Origin: Xiphydria camelus
Taxonomy: Eukaryota > Arthropoda > Insecta > Hymenoptera > Xiphydriidae
NCBI GenBank assembly: GCA_963678675.1
Contig: OY783192.1
Location: forward strand, 8,940,520 to 9,004,519
Reading direction: 5' to 3'
Length of the DNA stretch: 64,000 nucleotides
Part shown: positions 11,404-24,166 of the stretch, one piece after another
How the letters are laid out: the number at the start of each line of letters is the position of its first letter
Position numbering within the stretch: the first letter of the stretch is position 1
Translations under genes and position numbers: made by a program
The notes under the pieces: model-generated
What the model was told of the DNA's origin: nothing
What the model saw: only the letters and a program-made list of their open reading frames with translations
The model's database searches: none

Positions 11404-12306
11404 GGGCCGAAACCACCAACTCTGATTAAATTGTTAATTCCCGATTAGCTTAATTTAATCATGCTCTTGCGTTCCACCAATTTTTAAACCATGATTAAAG
11501 TGAGATAATCACCGTTGAACTTAATCAGCCATTTTTGGCCGATTAGGAACCTAACCAGTGATTAACGTGGATCAACATAACCTCAAAGTCGAAGTTTCAC
11601 TGCTGTGCAATACTATATCGGACATGAATTTATTTTACGACGATATTTTATCATCATCTAATGATGAAAATAGTATCGAAATTGATAGAAGGCCACATTT
11701 AATTAAGGAACGAATTAATTATTTCCAAACTTTGAATGATTTGGATTTCATTACACGTTTTCGGTTATCGAAAGACAGTGTTGAAGCTTTGCTTCTGGAA
11801 ATTGTACATAATTTGCAACACGCTACAGAAAGATAAATTACTTCTTAAAAATAATATATAATCTATTTTAAAATATCGCAACATTATCATATTACGTTAA
11901 AAATCGCGTAGAATTTTCTGTATTTACTAAATAAAGGGAGTGCACATTTCAAAAACCACGCTATTGCACCCAGAGTACAACTCCTGCTTGCTCTCCGGTA
12001 TTATGCAACTGGTTTCTTTTTAAATTCTGTTGGAGATTTTGGCAGCTCATTGAGCTCGGCTTGCGGCGCGTCAGTTGATCACGTCAGGTTTTCCTCCTAC
12101 TCCATTACAAGTTCCGTTGATGAACCAATCAGAATCACCGTTACAACAAAACCAAAACTTATTGCGAAGAGGGTATATGATTAGATAATCGGGGGTTAAA
12201 AATTCATGGTGGAACGAATTGTGCAGTTAATCATGATTAGAACGCCGATTAAATATAATCGTGATTAGGTAATCAAGCAATTAATCAGAGTTGGTGGAAT
12301 CGGCCC
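11404..12306. mobile_element. Collapsed PIF/Harbinger element, about 0.9 kb
   Basis: Imperfect terminal inverted repeats read GGGCCGA, then ACCACCAACTCTGATTAA, at the left, and the complement (TTAATCAGAGTTGGTGG, then TCGGCCC) at the right. Subterminal GATTA/TAATC motifs are abundant. TAA precedes the left end and TTAA follows the right end, so the TWA duplication is plausible with one base uncertain. The element carries fragments of a HARBI1-like transposase. Confidence 0.75.
11624..12060 (+). pseudogene. HARBI1-like transposase remnant (N-terminal exon plus start of exon 2)
   Basis: The ATG at 11624 opens MNLFYDDILSSSNDEN, then ERINYFQTLNDLDFITRFRL and SKDSVEALLLEI, the N-terminal helical region of insect HARBI1-like transposases. 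The frame stops at about 11836, where GATAAATT replaces the expected splice donor. Similarity resumes at about 11951 with KNHAIAP, VQLLLALRYYATGFFLN and SVGDFGSS, the next conserved block. After that the catalytic domain is missing and the right terminal repeat follows. The fragment is non-functional: the DDE domain is deleted, so mobility would depend on another copy. Confidence 0.75.
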
Positions 12307-12531
12307 TTAAAGGAATGAACCAGGTCTTCGTGAAATGTAGAAAGTAAACCTTGCTTGTCCTTCCATAGCCTAGTTACGGTGAATATCAGATGCAAACAGG
12401 TCTAACACGGACTTTTCACAGTAGACCTGGGAAAGCCGTTATTATCCTATCGCAGGTACTAACCAGGTCTAAGAAGGCCTTCTGAATTTTGTTTCCCCCA
12501 CCCTTTTCCCCTTCCTCCCACGTATACCGCA

Positions 12532-12663
12532 TGTCCCATAAGAAACGCAAGAAGCGACATTTACCTTCGGCAGTATTTGCCGACGATGCATGAGTCGGTA
12601 TATGCGCACCGTCGGTAAATACTGCCGAAGGTAAATGTCGCTTATTGCGCTTCTTATGGGACA
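12532..12663. repeat. Hairpin MITE, 132 bp
   Basis: The left arm begins TGTCCCATAAGAA and runs through GCGACATTTACCTTCGGCAG. The right arm is its inverse complement, ending CTTCTTATGGGACA. The arms are about 55 bp with few differences and the loop is about 20 bp (GATGCATGAGTCGG...). No unambiguous target duplication was seen. Confidence 0.75.
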
Positions 12664-13744
12664 TACGGTAAATAAATATGCAGTTATTTAATTTGTATTT
12701 AACACATTTAGTGTCATGAACGTCACGTGTCGAAAAATCGTGTTCAAAAATTGTCTGCGGCGAACGAACGAAAATTACGTCCGCCATTTCAACCCGAAAT
12801 CGGCCTATGGACTCGACAGTAAGGCTAGGCCGACTCCTGCCTTAGACGCCCTGTGGTCCTCTTATATAGAAATTTACTGAAGTTTTACTACCGAGAGCCG
12901 ACAGTCGGGGGCCAGGAGCCGCGAGCCGAGGGTCGAGAGGGTCGGCGCTATCTGGCGTCAGGCCGCCAAAGCATGACGGGTCGCCACATGACAAACTTTA
13001 ATTAAACACAAACTATCACAAAATATTTAAACAAGATAACTGATCATTTTCTTTTTTACAAATACCTATTGTTAAGGGGTTTAAAGAGTAGATAAATACC
13101 AAAAGTATTTAAAAATCTGACACAGGCAAGTTCCCTATTAATTATTATTTGAAAACCACTAAATGTATTAAATAACTTAATTTATGAAAATGATAGTAAA
13201 TTTGAGGTCAGATTTTTATTATATTCTTTTCGTTGAAAGAGAAATGAGTTGAGAAAATAGGAACATCATATTCCTCACTCCTTCCCTTTCCCGCTATAAT
13301 AATTCCTCTTCCAATGAAGAAAATTAAATTTTAATTTTATTTATCTATATTTTATTCATTCACAAAAATGTGTATATTTTTATTGATTGATTGATTGATT
13401 TATCAACATTATAGAGAGAGGAATTAATAAAATTGCTAATACATTGCCCCCCCCCCCTTCCTTTCAATTCAAGGCTACCTATAAATAATTTTCCGTTCAG
13501 AATGTTTAATTGATTATCTATGAATTTTAAATTATACGAAAAAGAGCTAAACAGACGTGTTAGGACATCCACTAGCTTGAAAGAATATATCCGACTTATT
13601 AAGGACAGTGAAGGCCATATTTACATATCAGGACAACTCAGGTTTTAGAGGAAAATCCCTTTACAGGTATTCTAAGACTCTACCCGGTCTACCCAGGTCT
13701 AAACAGACCTTAAAGCAGGTCTATTCAGAATGGAACAGGTCAAA

Positions 13745-14640
13745 ATCTTCGACTCGAGATCTCACGGCGCGTAGTGCTTAAAACGATTCTATTTTTCTTC
13801 TGTACCACAAATGCTGGAACGAGTCGTGCTCGGCGCACACGTGTCCGCGCCATTATACGAGCGATTCGCAAGTACATAGGTACACCGCGCGATTCGCCAC
13901 GATCCGAAATTCTTGAAATCACGCTGATGTTCTTATGGTTTACTTTTCTCGCGCCACGATTGAGCGAGAGAGAAAGAGAGAACGAAGCATTGCAGGGCTG
14001 CAGTTTAGTGCAGGAAAGTGTCCATTGACTTACCAGCATTCTTGGCCTGACGCCGCGAGAGGATCCACAGTGAGCGATAAAAAGGGCGACGAAAAATATC
14101 TGCTCTCTCAACGACACGGCAATTTTCCAGGACTGAAGAATCACGAGGAATCGGATGATATTGATCAAAAAATCGCGTTCAAAAGTTAATTGATCTCGGA
14201 CTAAAATAAAACTATGTACATAGATTTAAAGTCGGGGGTTTTGGCAGCGAAAATAACCTTCGACGAAAATGCAGATTTTCGCAACTTTCCCGAATATGTA
14301 AACAGACTGCTCAACGACTATCGAAATACGTCGAGGTAGCCTAAAATTCTTCATCTTTGACAAGATTGCATTTATTATATCATCCGCAATTCTCTCTTTC
14401 GTTTTCTCCCACTGCCTCGTCCGTATTGTAAGATCTAAAAATATAAACTGGCGGGTACCTGTAGGTATAGATATAGCTATGTAAATTCGCGAGGACCACA
14501 TACCATTAATTAGAGATCCACTTTAGAGTTCAATTTCAGGAGATAACGGTGCACGTTCGACCCACTCACAACACTCGCATACCTGTATAGCTCGTCCGAA
14601 TCGTCGACGCATTTGAATAGCGACGCATCTTGGACGCTTG
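13745..14640. other. Unique DNA with no recognised gene
   Basis: Overlapping open frames on both strands (about 84-142 codons) have no recognisable domains and mirror each other, which is typical of stop-poor CpG-rich DNA. A GAGCGAGAGAGAAAGAGAGA tract lies at about 13963-13982. Confidence 0.45.
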
Positions 14641-14648
14641 AAGATTTA

Positions 14649-15155
14649 GGGCCGGTTTTACCAACACGGTATAAACGCGGTATAGCGCTATTGGGACCGT
14701 GCAACACCCGTACAGTGACACCTGGTGGCAGTAGTCGGCGAAAAATCTTGCACTTTTATACAGTACCAAATACGATAAGAATATAGAAATCCTCGGCAAA
14801 ACCAATTAGTGAACAACAATATGAATGTTTTTCATCAGGTGTATTTTATAGCCATTATTTATATGTATAGAATTGCAATAAACAGTAAGTATAACATTTA
14901 GGGCCGGTTTATTCACCTTTAGACACGTTGACTGCCATATAGGTACAGAGTGAGACATACCGTAATGTACTTTAACCCGGCAGCGGTAGTGGCTGGCATA
15001 ACTTCAAGCCTTCACCACTAGTTGCGCACGATCGTTTGCCGTATCCCCTCCAAGCAGTTGCACGGTCCCACAATACTGAGAATAACCAGCAATAAGCCTT
15101 ATGGTTATTCTCAGTATAGCGCTATACCGCGTTTATACCTGGGGGGTCGGTTAAA
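14649..15155. mobile_element. Harbinger MITE (GGGCCGG family) split by another element
   Basis: TTA (14646-14648) precedes GGGCCGGTTTTACCAACACG and GTATAAACGCGG. The sequence then breaks at 14691 and resumes at about 15073 with ACTGAGAATAACCAGCAATA, the second half of the same MITE as seen intact at 24984-25109. The 3' end is diverged (ACCTGGGGGGTCGG) and no right duplication is clear. Confidence 0.7.
14692..15070. mobile_element. 379 bp insertion with 14 bp inverted ends
   Basis: The segment starts TGGGACCGTGCAAC and ends with its exact inverse complement, GTTGCACGGTCCCA. It sits inside the GGGCCGG MITE at a point that is continuous in the intact copy at 24984-25109. It has no coding capacity. 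TTA-GGGCCGGTTTATTCACC at about 14897-14917 may be the end of yet another Harbinger-like sequence within it. Confidence 0.65.
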
Positions 15156-15321
15156 TTATTCCGGTCGACCATTTTGCGCGAGTTCGTTTCCTTCGTACGT
15201 ATATCGGTACATAGATCGGACCTAATTACACCCCTGTCGATGTATATTATACTATATCGGTTTCCTCGATCGATTCTAGTTTCCAGGATCGATCATCTCG
15301 TCTCCCGATTTGCTCTCTTTA

Positions 15322-15381
15322 GGGCCAGTTTTACCAAAGCCAAGTTATACCTAGAATAAGTATACCGAGGATAAATTTATA

Positions 15382-15420
<39 letters not shown>

Positions 15421-18118
15421 TTATACCTGGTATAAAGCGCAGGCGTTTTACCAGCTCCAAGTTTGCCTGGGATAACTACCGTATGTCCGTCTCTGTACTG
15501 GCCAGTTTGAAAGTTACCTTCGGATAGGCTTGGTCGGTACTCGAGTCATTTAATACGGTAGAAGTCGAGTCGGCAGTTAGAGTGGATGTCAATTCGGAAG
15601 ATCGAGGCATCTAACTTCGAAATTGTGAATTTGTGAATAATGGAAATTACGAAAATAATTATAATTACGGTATAAATGTCTCGATTACCGACCAAGCCTA
15701 TCCGAAGGTAACTTTCAAACTGGCCAGTACAGAGACGGACATACGGTATTCCAGGTATAAGCGTTGGCCATCTAAAATTATTTTTAGGTTGGTAGTAAGA
15801 AGTACGTACTGCGCATGACATTTGGTCGTTTTGACAGCTGTTCCGGCGCGATAAATGAAATTCGGAGTTGTTATTCTCAGTATAACCTAACTTTTTGTTG
15901 TTGACGTCTTTATTCTTTCATGGCATAATCATAAGCTGATCGTTGTGGTAAATTGTTATTAATTTTGAAATAGTTGATTGATGTACCAGTTTTTTAATCA
16001 TCATCTGATGATGACATTGACGTATTACCAAGAATCAGAAATCCAAAGAAAATACGTGCCCGGTAAATAAAAGATATCTATAACAATATATTTATATTTT
16101 CGTAACAATAACTTTTATTTTCGAGTCGTCGATAAAAGCATCAGGTACAAAACACGTCCAAACATTCGATATCTCACCAACAAGAATGTGTTCAGTCTCA
16201 AAAAACTATAGGGGTCGTCACACAATAATAGTAATTACAACGTAAAATTGCACCATTTGATCCAAATCTCGTATCGGACAAAATATATTCTAAAATTTAT
16301 AAACTTTTAAATCGCTACAACTTAAGATTTATCACGCGGTGACATTACTCTGAGATTACATAGAGCGGTACAATGTTATCGTTTTTTTAAGTATACGCGA
16401 CCCTATCTAAAAAGTATACAAAGAGCGTTGTACGACTTGATGTCTAATGCCGAGGTATCTTACAAAAGTGTATCAATGCAAATCTAAAATTTTTTCATAT
16501 TCTACATCGTACGACGGATGTATCACTTCTGCTCCTGAAAACTCTGCAATCACGCGAATTGAAGAAAGGTATAATGTCTACCTAGATAAATTTAAATGTT
16601 ACTTATAGAAGACAATGCAATGGTAGATGACTTCTTTGGTTGATATTATTGGATACCGTTGAGATTCTCGCGATTAGAGACCCGCGTGCGTCAATTTTAA
16701 ATTTAAACTTGCATTTTCTGAGTAAAAGAGCGAAGAGAGAAAACAAAATTTTCCCGACGTTTCTATGAGCTTCTATCCTCCTATTAAAAAAGAACTATAA
16801 TCTAAAATGTGTCGTGCGAAATTACCTCGCAGAGAAAGACTCATTTATAAAAAAAGAAGAGAGATCTATTAATTTTGATTCTCCGAAGCTCTGACTCAGA
16901 TAAAATTATAATCATATGATTCAATCTCACGCGTGGAAAGGAAGGCTACAATAGCCGTTCCTCGGAGCACCGTCCGACGCGATTGCTGCGACCCAGAGAA
17001 CTTGAGTATCATCGAGTTCTTAATCTAGAACGAATTATCGAACGTCAACGTTGCGGTGGAATTTCTACTGTCCGGCGATTGCATTGCGATATATCGTTTC
17101 CGTAAGATCTCTTGAAGGTCGTTGCAAGAGCTATTTTCTCGTTTGGCTCGCAAAGGTCTCCCACCCGGCGATCTGAAAAACACGTTTAAAAGCCCACTGT
17201 GAACAAAATCAATCCTTCGCAGCCACGACATTCTGACAATGCGAAACTCCTCTTTGTTCCTGGCGAATAAAAAGTTTACCGCGATAAAATTGTTTAATCG
17301 TACCTTCTGACGAGTTTCATTTTGACTTTGTTGATGTTTTTCAGTATGTCGCCCATTGATTTCTGGGAGATCAGTGGCGGTTTATGCCGATCGATGAACT
17401 TGTAGCCCTGTAAACTAGCTCTCCTCGCGATGTTAGGAGTCGTTGGAGGTTGCAGAGGTGGCGGCATATAATAATGACTAATTAAAAGTTTTAACATTAT
17501 GATAAAAACGATTACCTACAGTAATTAGCATTGATCCCGAAGCAAGAAATCTTAAAGTCGGCAATAATTTTGTTGCTGGCTGAATTGCTGCATTTCTTGG
17601 CGACCTCGAAGCAATGCGATGTCGTATTTGTCCCAATAATCTCTGACAGGTTTGTTTTTCCAAACGAAATCAAGTGAAGAATTCTACAACCATTGTATTC
17701 TTCGAAATAGTCAACTCTGGAATAGTTTTGTTTTAGATATTGGTTATAAATTAGTAGGTATAGGTATCCTTTATTTACTTACCGGGCACGTATTTTCCTA
17801 GGATTTCTCATTCTTTGTAAGACGTCAATTTCATCATCAGATGATGATTTGAAAACTGGCACATCAATCAACTCTATTTCACTACTAATAACAATTATTA
17901 TGATTCTGTCACGGAATAATAAAGACGCAAACAAAAAGTTAGGTTATACCGAGGATAGCTACCTTATCCAGCGCTGAAACTGCCGGATAAGCTATCCCTG
18001 CATTTATTCCAAAGTTTATCCTATTCCAGACTTATACCATCGTGGTAAAACGCTTGCGTACAGGTTATTCTCATTATAGCGCTATACGGCGTTTATACCG
18101 TGTTGGTAAAACCGGCCC
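15322..18118. mobile_element. 2.8 kb foldback PIF/Harbinger relic (GGGCCGG family)
   Basis: TTA flanks both ends (15319-15321 and 18119-18121). The left end reads GGGCCAGTTTTACCAAAG, and the right end is the inverse complement of GGGCCGGTTTTACCAACACG. Long imperfect inverted arms follow. A 57 bp perfect inverted pair lies in the left arm (15484-15541 and 15688-15744). A transposase exon occurs in both arms in opposite orientation (about 15970-16065 and 17775-17875). A (CT)n tract is at 15384-15418. Between the arms, 16070-17500 shows nothing recognisable. Confidence 0.72.
17512..17900 (-). pseudogene. HARBI1-like transposase fragment, two exons
   Basis: Exon 1, read from about 17900, gives ELIDVPVFKSSSDDEIDV, LQRMRNPRKIRAR and then GTAAGT at about 17786. 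Exon 2, after a short intron, gives VEFFT, a TGA, FRLEKQTCQRLLGQIRHRI, PRNAAIQPATKLLPTLRFLA and SGSMLITVG before GTAATC. The order matches the N-terminal half of HARBI1-like transposases, whose next block would begin the DDE domain; that part was not found. The TGA replaces an arginine codon by one base. It cannot make an active enzyme. The plus-strand copy of exon 1 at about 15970-16065 also ends at GTAAAT. Confidence 0.65.
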
Positions 18119-18299
18119 TTAATATTTCGAAATAGATAGCAAACTTGAAAAATTCGATACGCGCGTTACAGGTTTTTAATTTCCCAAGTCTTTCCCGCCG
18201 ATCGTCTCGTATCCTCATTCGAAAATTTCGGATTTGAAACGAACGAGCTCGCACAGCAATACGTCTGACGTAATCACTTCCGGCAAACGGGTTCACGAG

Positions 18300-18960
18300 C
18301 TCTCCCTCTCGTCCCCTTTCTCTCCTAGATTAATGCGCCCATGGAGCTCTCCAGACACTGCGGGGCCTTCGTCGCGGGCGCCGACGTTCGGATTTGTAAA
18401 TTAGCCACAGGTGCGTGCAGGCGTGCGCGAGTGTGCGCGAATGCGTGAGCACGTTCCGAACGACGGGGAAAGAGAGAGAGCGAGAGAGTGGGCATAGGTC
18501 AGTTTCGTTGCGCAGTTTCGCTCCGGCGGCCGGCGAGTTCGACTCCGGATTTCGAACGTTGCCTCGAATCCGGGACACGCATGCCCAGGTGCGTAAATGC
18601 AAGGACAGGTAGCTTCGGTAACGCGTGCAGCCCGCGCCGATACGAGCGAAGCGTTGCAAACGGCATTGGAGTGCACAGTAAAACTTTACGACGCGGAATA
18701 GGTACCTACTACCTACGCGATATTCATTCGCCTTGAAATTCCGGAGAAAAACGCTGTCGAGCGCCGTGGTGCGCTCCGCTTTTATTGCGCGAGATGTCCA
18801 ATGAATTCGAGAATGAATTCTCTCCGATTATATGCGCGGGAAAAAGTCGGTTGCTGTTACCCGCCACTTTGCTATATATGAAGCGGTATCGCGGGTTTCT
18901 TGTTGCTGCTTATTTTTCCACTTTTGTTTCAGGTATAACGAAGCCTTCCACGAGTAAGTA
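18300..18960. other. CpG-rich segment, possible host promoter or untranslated exon
   Basis: The base composition changes sharply from the neighbouring AT-rich transposons to CpG-rich DNA with GCGCGAGTGTGCGCG-type stretches. Open frames on both strands are stop-poor because of composition and show no domain. Such islands in insects often mark first exons, but I see no decisive promoter motif. Confidence 0.3.
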
Positions 18961-19111
18961 AAATTCGTTAACTCTCATGCTTTTCTTAGAAATAATTACA
19001 CATAGACCATTTGCACGCGCAAGCGCGCGCCTAAAACGTATTTCATAACGACATTTACATTTACTTCAACACAAATTTTATCAAATTGAATTTCCACGCT
19101 TTAACTATCGA

Positions 19112-19228
19112 ATACTATATCGATATCGATTATCAACCAACCAATGGCGGTAGGTGACCACGACTTTCGATTATCGATATCGATTGTCAACCAACCAATG
19201 GGGATAGGTGACCACGACTTTCGATTAT
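19112..19228 (+). repeat. Tandem duplication, two units of about 61 bp
   Basis: TATCGATATCGATT, TCAACCAACCAATGG and TAGGTGACCACGACTTTCGA repeat once in tandem, with two or three substitutions. Each unit contains the palindrome ATCGATATCGAT. Confidence 0.75.
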
Positions 19229-19229
19229 A

Positions 19230-22200
19230 TCGCGTTGGATTTTATATTAGATAGGATAAGCTCTTTATGGGTGATATTCACTCAATAGCATTCTACATCA
19301 ACTCAATGGCTATCATTACGTGAAATTTAAATTTATTTCGTCACTACGCATTATAATATTCTATACGTTTTACTCCGTATATTTAAAGTAATGTTAGATT
19401 CTACAGGCAGTGCAAAAGTAAACAACAACCTTATGATCACCACAAAAACACTCTTGGTATTTCACACGTATCGAATAAGCCTCACGATCTTTATCAATGC
19501 ATAGGTAACTACCGTTGGCAACGAACACCGCTCGATATTTCCTTTCTTTGGACTTCAATGAACCTGAAGGTCCAGCAGTATCGTCAATAGCAGATTAATT
19601 TAGTCGTGTATTACTACTTATCTTCTGTCGCGTATTCATTTTTTCTTACCACACAAATACTACGCAGCTAATGTTTCGTCCAATGCTAATTTTATGAAAT
19701 CACTGTATAGTCTGCGATCTATAACAATAATGTTCAGATACCTCGTAGTCTCTTGAATAACAATTAAACTGCTACGTCTAAAATGAAGAAACAGAAGAGT
19801 TTGTACCTCTGATTTCTCGATTTTATATTATTATTATACCTATAGGTATATCGCGAATTCACATCAAAAAGTATCAGCGGCTTCAACCACAAAGGCGCAC
19901 GTAAACAAATAATATAGATGGCGACCCAGATTAATAACGTACGTGAGTGAAATATCACTCAAAAATTGTTCATGTAATATATTAATTTGTTTTATGTAAG
20001 TATTTTAATTTAGTCTACCAATATTTTATTACTCTGCCGTAAGATTACGTGTTGAACAGATCCATTGAAAGTCAATTCTATAGTTTATAAATTGGGCAAA
20101 ATAGAACTGTTAGAAATTGAAAATGCGTGAAATATCACCCAAGGAGCGTATGAGGGCTAAATGTCGTAGCTGAAAAATTCATACAAACATACGTGGGTGA
20201 TTTGAAAAGTTGGATCCCCCCTATATGTAATTGTATTATTAGTATTGTGTTTTCATGGATAACCACTTTATTATAAATGTTCGATCAAATAAAAGCATTT
20301 TTAATTGGCGCAAATGGATTTTTTCTCATAGATCCGTAATTCAAACGAATTATTTCCCCGATGCAGCAATTTAGAATGTAGAAATGTTAACGTAACAAGG
20401 TATTGAGAGAGAAGGACTGTAATTCTTTGAAGAAAGATAATCTCGCTCCGCGTGCACTCTCGAGAGGACCAAAGCCGTCCCGCTCTACTGTCAGAGGCAA
20501 AACCGCGCGAAATCTTTAGTTTTTCGCTTTACAATAGGTACCTATACTCTGCGAATGCGAGTGGACATGTGAGAGGAGCCCCTCGCGAACGTTTCTCCGG
20601 AATTTCTAGTGACCGCGGACCCGATCACACCAGAGCGGCGATCATTGGTCGATTTCGTCGAACGAATGGAAAAGGCCTGCAAAAATGGCACGAGCTGCAA
20701 GTATAGCCCCCGGAGCATAATCAGCTTTTCCGAACACAAAGCGAGCGGCTGGGAAATTGCGTATCACCGCCGAGGAATGCGGCTCAGCCGGCGATAAAGA
20801 GATAAGCAAGGATACTATTTAGCGCCGGTATTTATAAACTATCGCTTTCGCAACGTCGAGAGCCATTCTCGAGAAAAGCTGCAGTACGCCTGAAAATCCG
20901 GGTCCGTCTTACGTCTTAGAATACGTTTCCATTGTCCGGATTAACGGGAGGGAATGCAATTACGAAACGAGTGTAAAGGAAAGCCGCGTTCCTGATTGGA
21001 TAGCTCCGGCTTAATCCAGCTAGATGGAAACTAAGTCATTGGCTTTGCGCTCATGGTATACCGTAAGCTGCGGACGGTTATACGAGGTTTACGAAGTGTC
21101 GTTCGTTGCATAAGCGCGCAGTTTCAACTTTGATGAAAAATTGACTTAAGAACCGTATCTTTGTACATAAATGATGTCACGCCGATGAGAGGAGTAACAA
21201 ATTTAAACTTTGAAAATTTGCGCGACTTCATTTGTGGACGACCCCTTATGGTACACCTGTGCAGGTTTTCGGGTAACTCCTGGAAATTCGTGCGACGATG
21301 CGCTTGGCGAGGATCCAAACGTCGGAGTAGCGCGCTACTCGGTATAGCGATACCACTTACAATTAGATACACGGTCGCCGGTCACCTTCATGGCTGCTTT
21401 TCCTTTCCTAAATTCCCTCTAGGGACTGGCGAAGGTATGTTATGTGATTTTCATCGTTAAGGGGTATTTGGCAGCGAATCTCTTGAGAGAAGTTCCCCTG
21501 TCGACAAGCTTCATCGACGGTCGCCTTGACACTCGTTTCTCGTACCGCAATTATAGTAGCGTAACTCGAGACTATTTCCTTATTCGAAGTGATTTCAATG
21601 TTTGACGCTTCTAGGCACGTCTTGCACATTTGATTCATTAAACGCTCTGGTAAAAGATTTCTATTTTAAGATTTTTTGTAAAAAGGAATATTTTGTTGCG
21701 CTGCCATTAGGTTCTCCGTGTATACTTATAATATTTCAATTCATTTTAAACTTTAATTTTAAACGGTAAGATATAGAAGTTTAAGACAAAAATGGCAATG
21801 AAACCCGTTCTTAGCTATATTTCAACATTATCTGTCTCATTTTGAAGGGGAAATTTTCCTGATTTTTTTTTATCAAAGTAATGTCCAATTTTAGGAATTT
21901 TAGAAGTTCGTCGATATACAAGATCTTAGTAGGTACCTATGTATCTACCTATAGTGTCAAAATACAAAGTACTTATTGGTATAACAATAGGTACCCGACA
22001 CAAAATTTCGAAAGGTGACTACTTCAAAATGTTAAAAGTTTAAATGCGCTCCTATAATCGGGCGCCACAATGGTTATCGATTACATTGGCATTCGACTAG
22101 AAACCTTGCCGTCTATCATCTTCCTTCGCATTATAACCATCTACACCGTCGAGTTTCCCTCGTTTGTCACCGAAAGACTATTCGAAAGACTCGAATAAAG

Positions 22201-22975
22201 CAGAAATCGTGTATACCTCGCCGCCGTATCACCGATCGGAAAACGTCGGAATGTAATTTCGTTGTGTCAACATGTACCACTAATTAGCCAATTTCGTGAC
22301 AGCAGTTTGCAACAACGAAGTTGCCGTTATACGGAGAAAATCCTGTAGGAAAAAAATTGTACGATAAATTGTACCGAATTACACATTTCTATGACTGGTA
22401 ATCGGCAATGAAAGTGTAGAAAATTGTAGTAATTGATAGAATTCCATAGATTTACATACACTGAAAGAAATCACTTTGGCTAGATAGCGATATTTTCTGG
22501 GTGAACATTTCTTACTAAATTCAGTATAAAATATTGTAACAACAGTGATTGCATTAGCTGGTTTAGTAATCAAGTATAGCTGTATTAGCTATACCTACAT
22601 TTATTACTGTAGATGTATATTTAATATAGTAATACGTCGACTTAATAAAACGAAGTGGTAGGATATAATTATTTACATGCCTCTCTAATCTTGGTTTAAG
22701 TTGACTAAATGTCTTAATTTGGATAAATATTTTGCTACTATAGCAATATTATACATCTTCAATATCTAAAAAATGATAGCTGCGTTGCACAGTATACTTG
22801 CGAGAAATTATTCTTTATGAATGAGCTATTTTGTATTGTTATAGTACCTGTACATGTATAGCTAATTTAGTCATATGAAAACGACCGACACTGGGATGTA
22901 TAAGTACTTAATGACGCGTGCCACACGTCACATCCAAATCAAATTCGTGCATTTTGTTTGCAATCATATTGACCG
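19230..22975. other. Unique DNA with no recognised gene
   Basis: In 3.7 kb I recognised no protein domain and no terminal repeats. GTGAAATATCAC- and GGGTGAT-type motifs recur at about 19268, 19950, 20128 and 20190 without a clear element. The segment 20440-21120 is more CpG-rich than its surroundings. TAGGTACCTA-like palindromes recur (for example about 21930). Confidence 0.45.
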
Positions 22976-23140
22976 CCTGTTTTCCTTCATCTCCAACAGA
23001 GTTATAGGAGAAATATAAATCGCACACATGGCTGAAGATATTTTTCGTCGAATACGCAAGGAAAATTCAAATATGAACATGTGGATTTCACAGTAGAAAT
23101 CTACAACGAAGCGTTGATAATGATTGAAGATTTGTGCTTA

Positions 23141-23366
23141 CACTGAGAAAAAAATTTACTTGATCGAAATAAACGTGCCTTTGGATAGTCCCAAGAGCGT
23201 ATTTATTCGATTTAAATGAATATCGGTTGGACGCAAATATTAGATTATTGAATTAATTAGATGTTACTTGAATCAAATCGATATTCATTTAAGGCGAATA
23301 AATACGGCTCTTTTGGGACTATCCAAAGGCACGTTTATTTCGATCAAGTACATTTTTTTCTCAGTG
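23141..23366. mobile_element. TA-flanked MITE, 226 bp, with about 90 bp inverted arms
   Basis: The ends read CACTGAGAAAAAAA and the inverse complement (TTTTTTTCTCAGTG), with TA on both sides (23139-23140 and 23367-23368), the Tc1/mariner signature. The arms include AAACGTGCCTTTGGATAGTC and its complement. Removing the element and one TA restores a continuous Helitron reading frame, which confirms both borders. Confidence 0.9.
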
Positions 23367-24166
23367 TAGAAATCACGAATAAAGTTCTGAATCAATTGGG
23401 AATGCCATCACCGAATCGATCTGCTGCTGCTGCTTCGTTCGATGTAGAATTGCGTCGTGAACAAAATTACAACACGGGTGATCTTTTGTCATATGTGGAA
23501 TCAAATATTTTTAAGCTAACTTTTGAGCAAAAAGGCATTTACGATCAAATAATGCAAACTGTCAATAACGGGGTTAGAGAAATCTTCTTCTTAGGTGCGC
23601 CAGGAGGAACTGGTAAAACGTTCCTAATTAAATTGACTCTGGCAGAAATTCGATCCCAAAGTGACATAGCCTTAGCTCTTGCATCGTCCGGAATAGTTGC
23701 GACATTGCCCAAGTAGCAAAACTAATTTTATAAAGGCTGTTAGAACTGCTATACAACATATCTTATATAAACGTGAAAATCTTATAATGTAGCTATAACC
23801 CACTATACAATGTCTTTACAACCAAAAAGGGCCCCGGTTTATACAACAGTTCAGTACTTTTAGAAGATCCTTTAGTAAACTACACAACCGTTATAAGATA
23901 ATCAATGTGATGATTATAAAACTGTCCTATAAGTATGTCTTCAGGAGAGAGAGATTACTTATGCAATACATTTACAAAACTGTTTGAGAACTGCTATAAA
24001 ACTATTGTATAGCAGTACTATTATTCTCTACGGTTTAAGTGTATTTTACTTTTTATCGCCTCGAGCTGTGGTGAAAAAAAAGTGATATCGCCATCCGTCG
24101 GTATACGTTCACAAGCCTGCCAACCCGCCCTGCCAACCCGCCTTAGTAGTGTCGATTTTTTTTTTC

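Larger units (their letters stand above)
11394..13740. repeat. Clusters of AGGTCTA motifs bordering a 2.3 kb segment
   Basis: AGGTCTA or TAGACCT (or a one-base variant) occurs at about 11394, 12327, 12396, 12424, 12465, 13681, 13693, 13704 and 13717, with none that I saw between about 12480 and 13670. This resembles subterminal repeats of a DNA transposon into which the 11404-12306 Harbinger later inserted. No protein or exact ends were identified. Confidence 0.35.
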
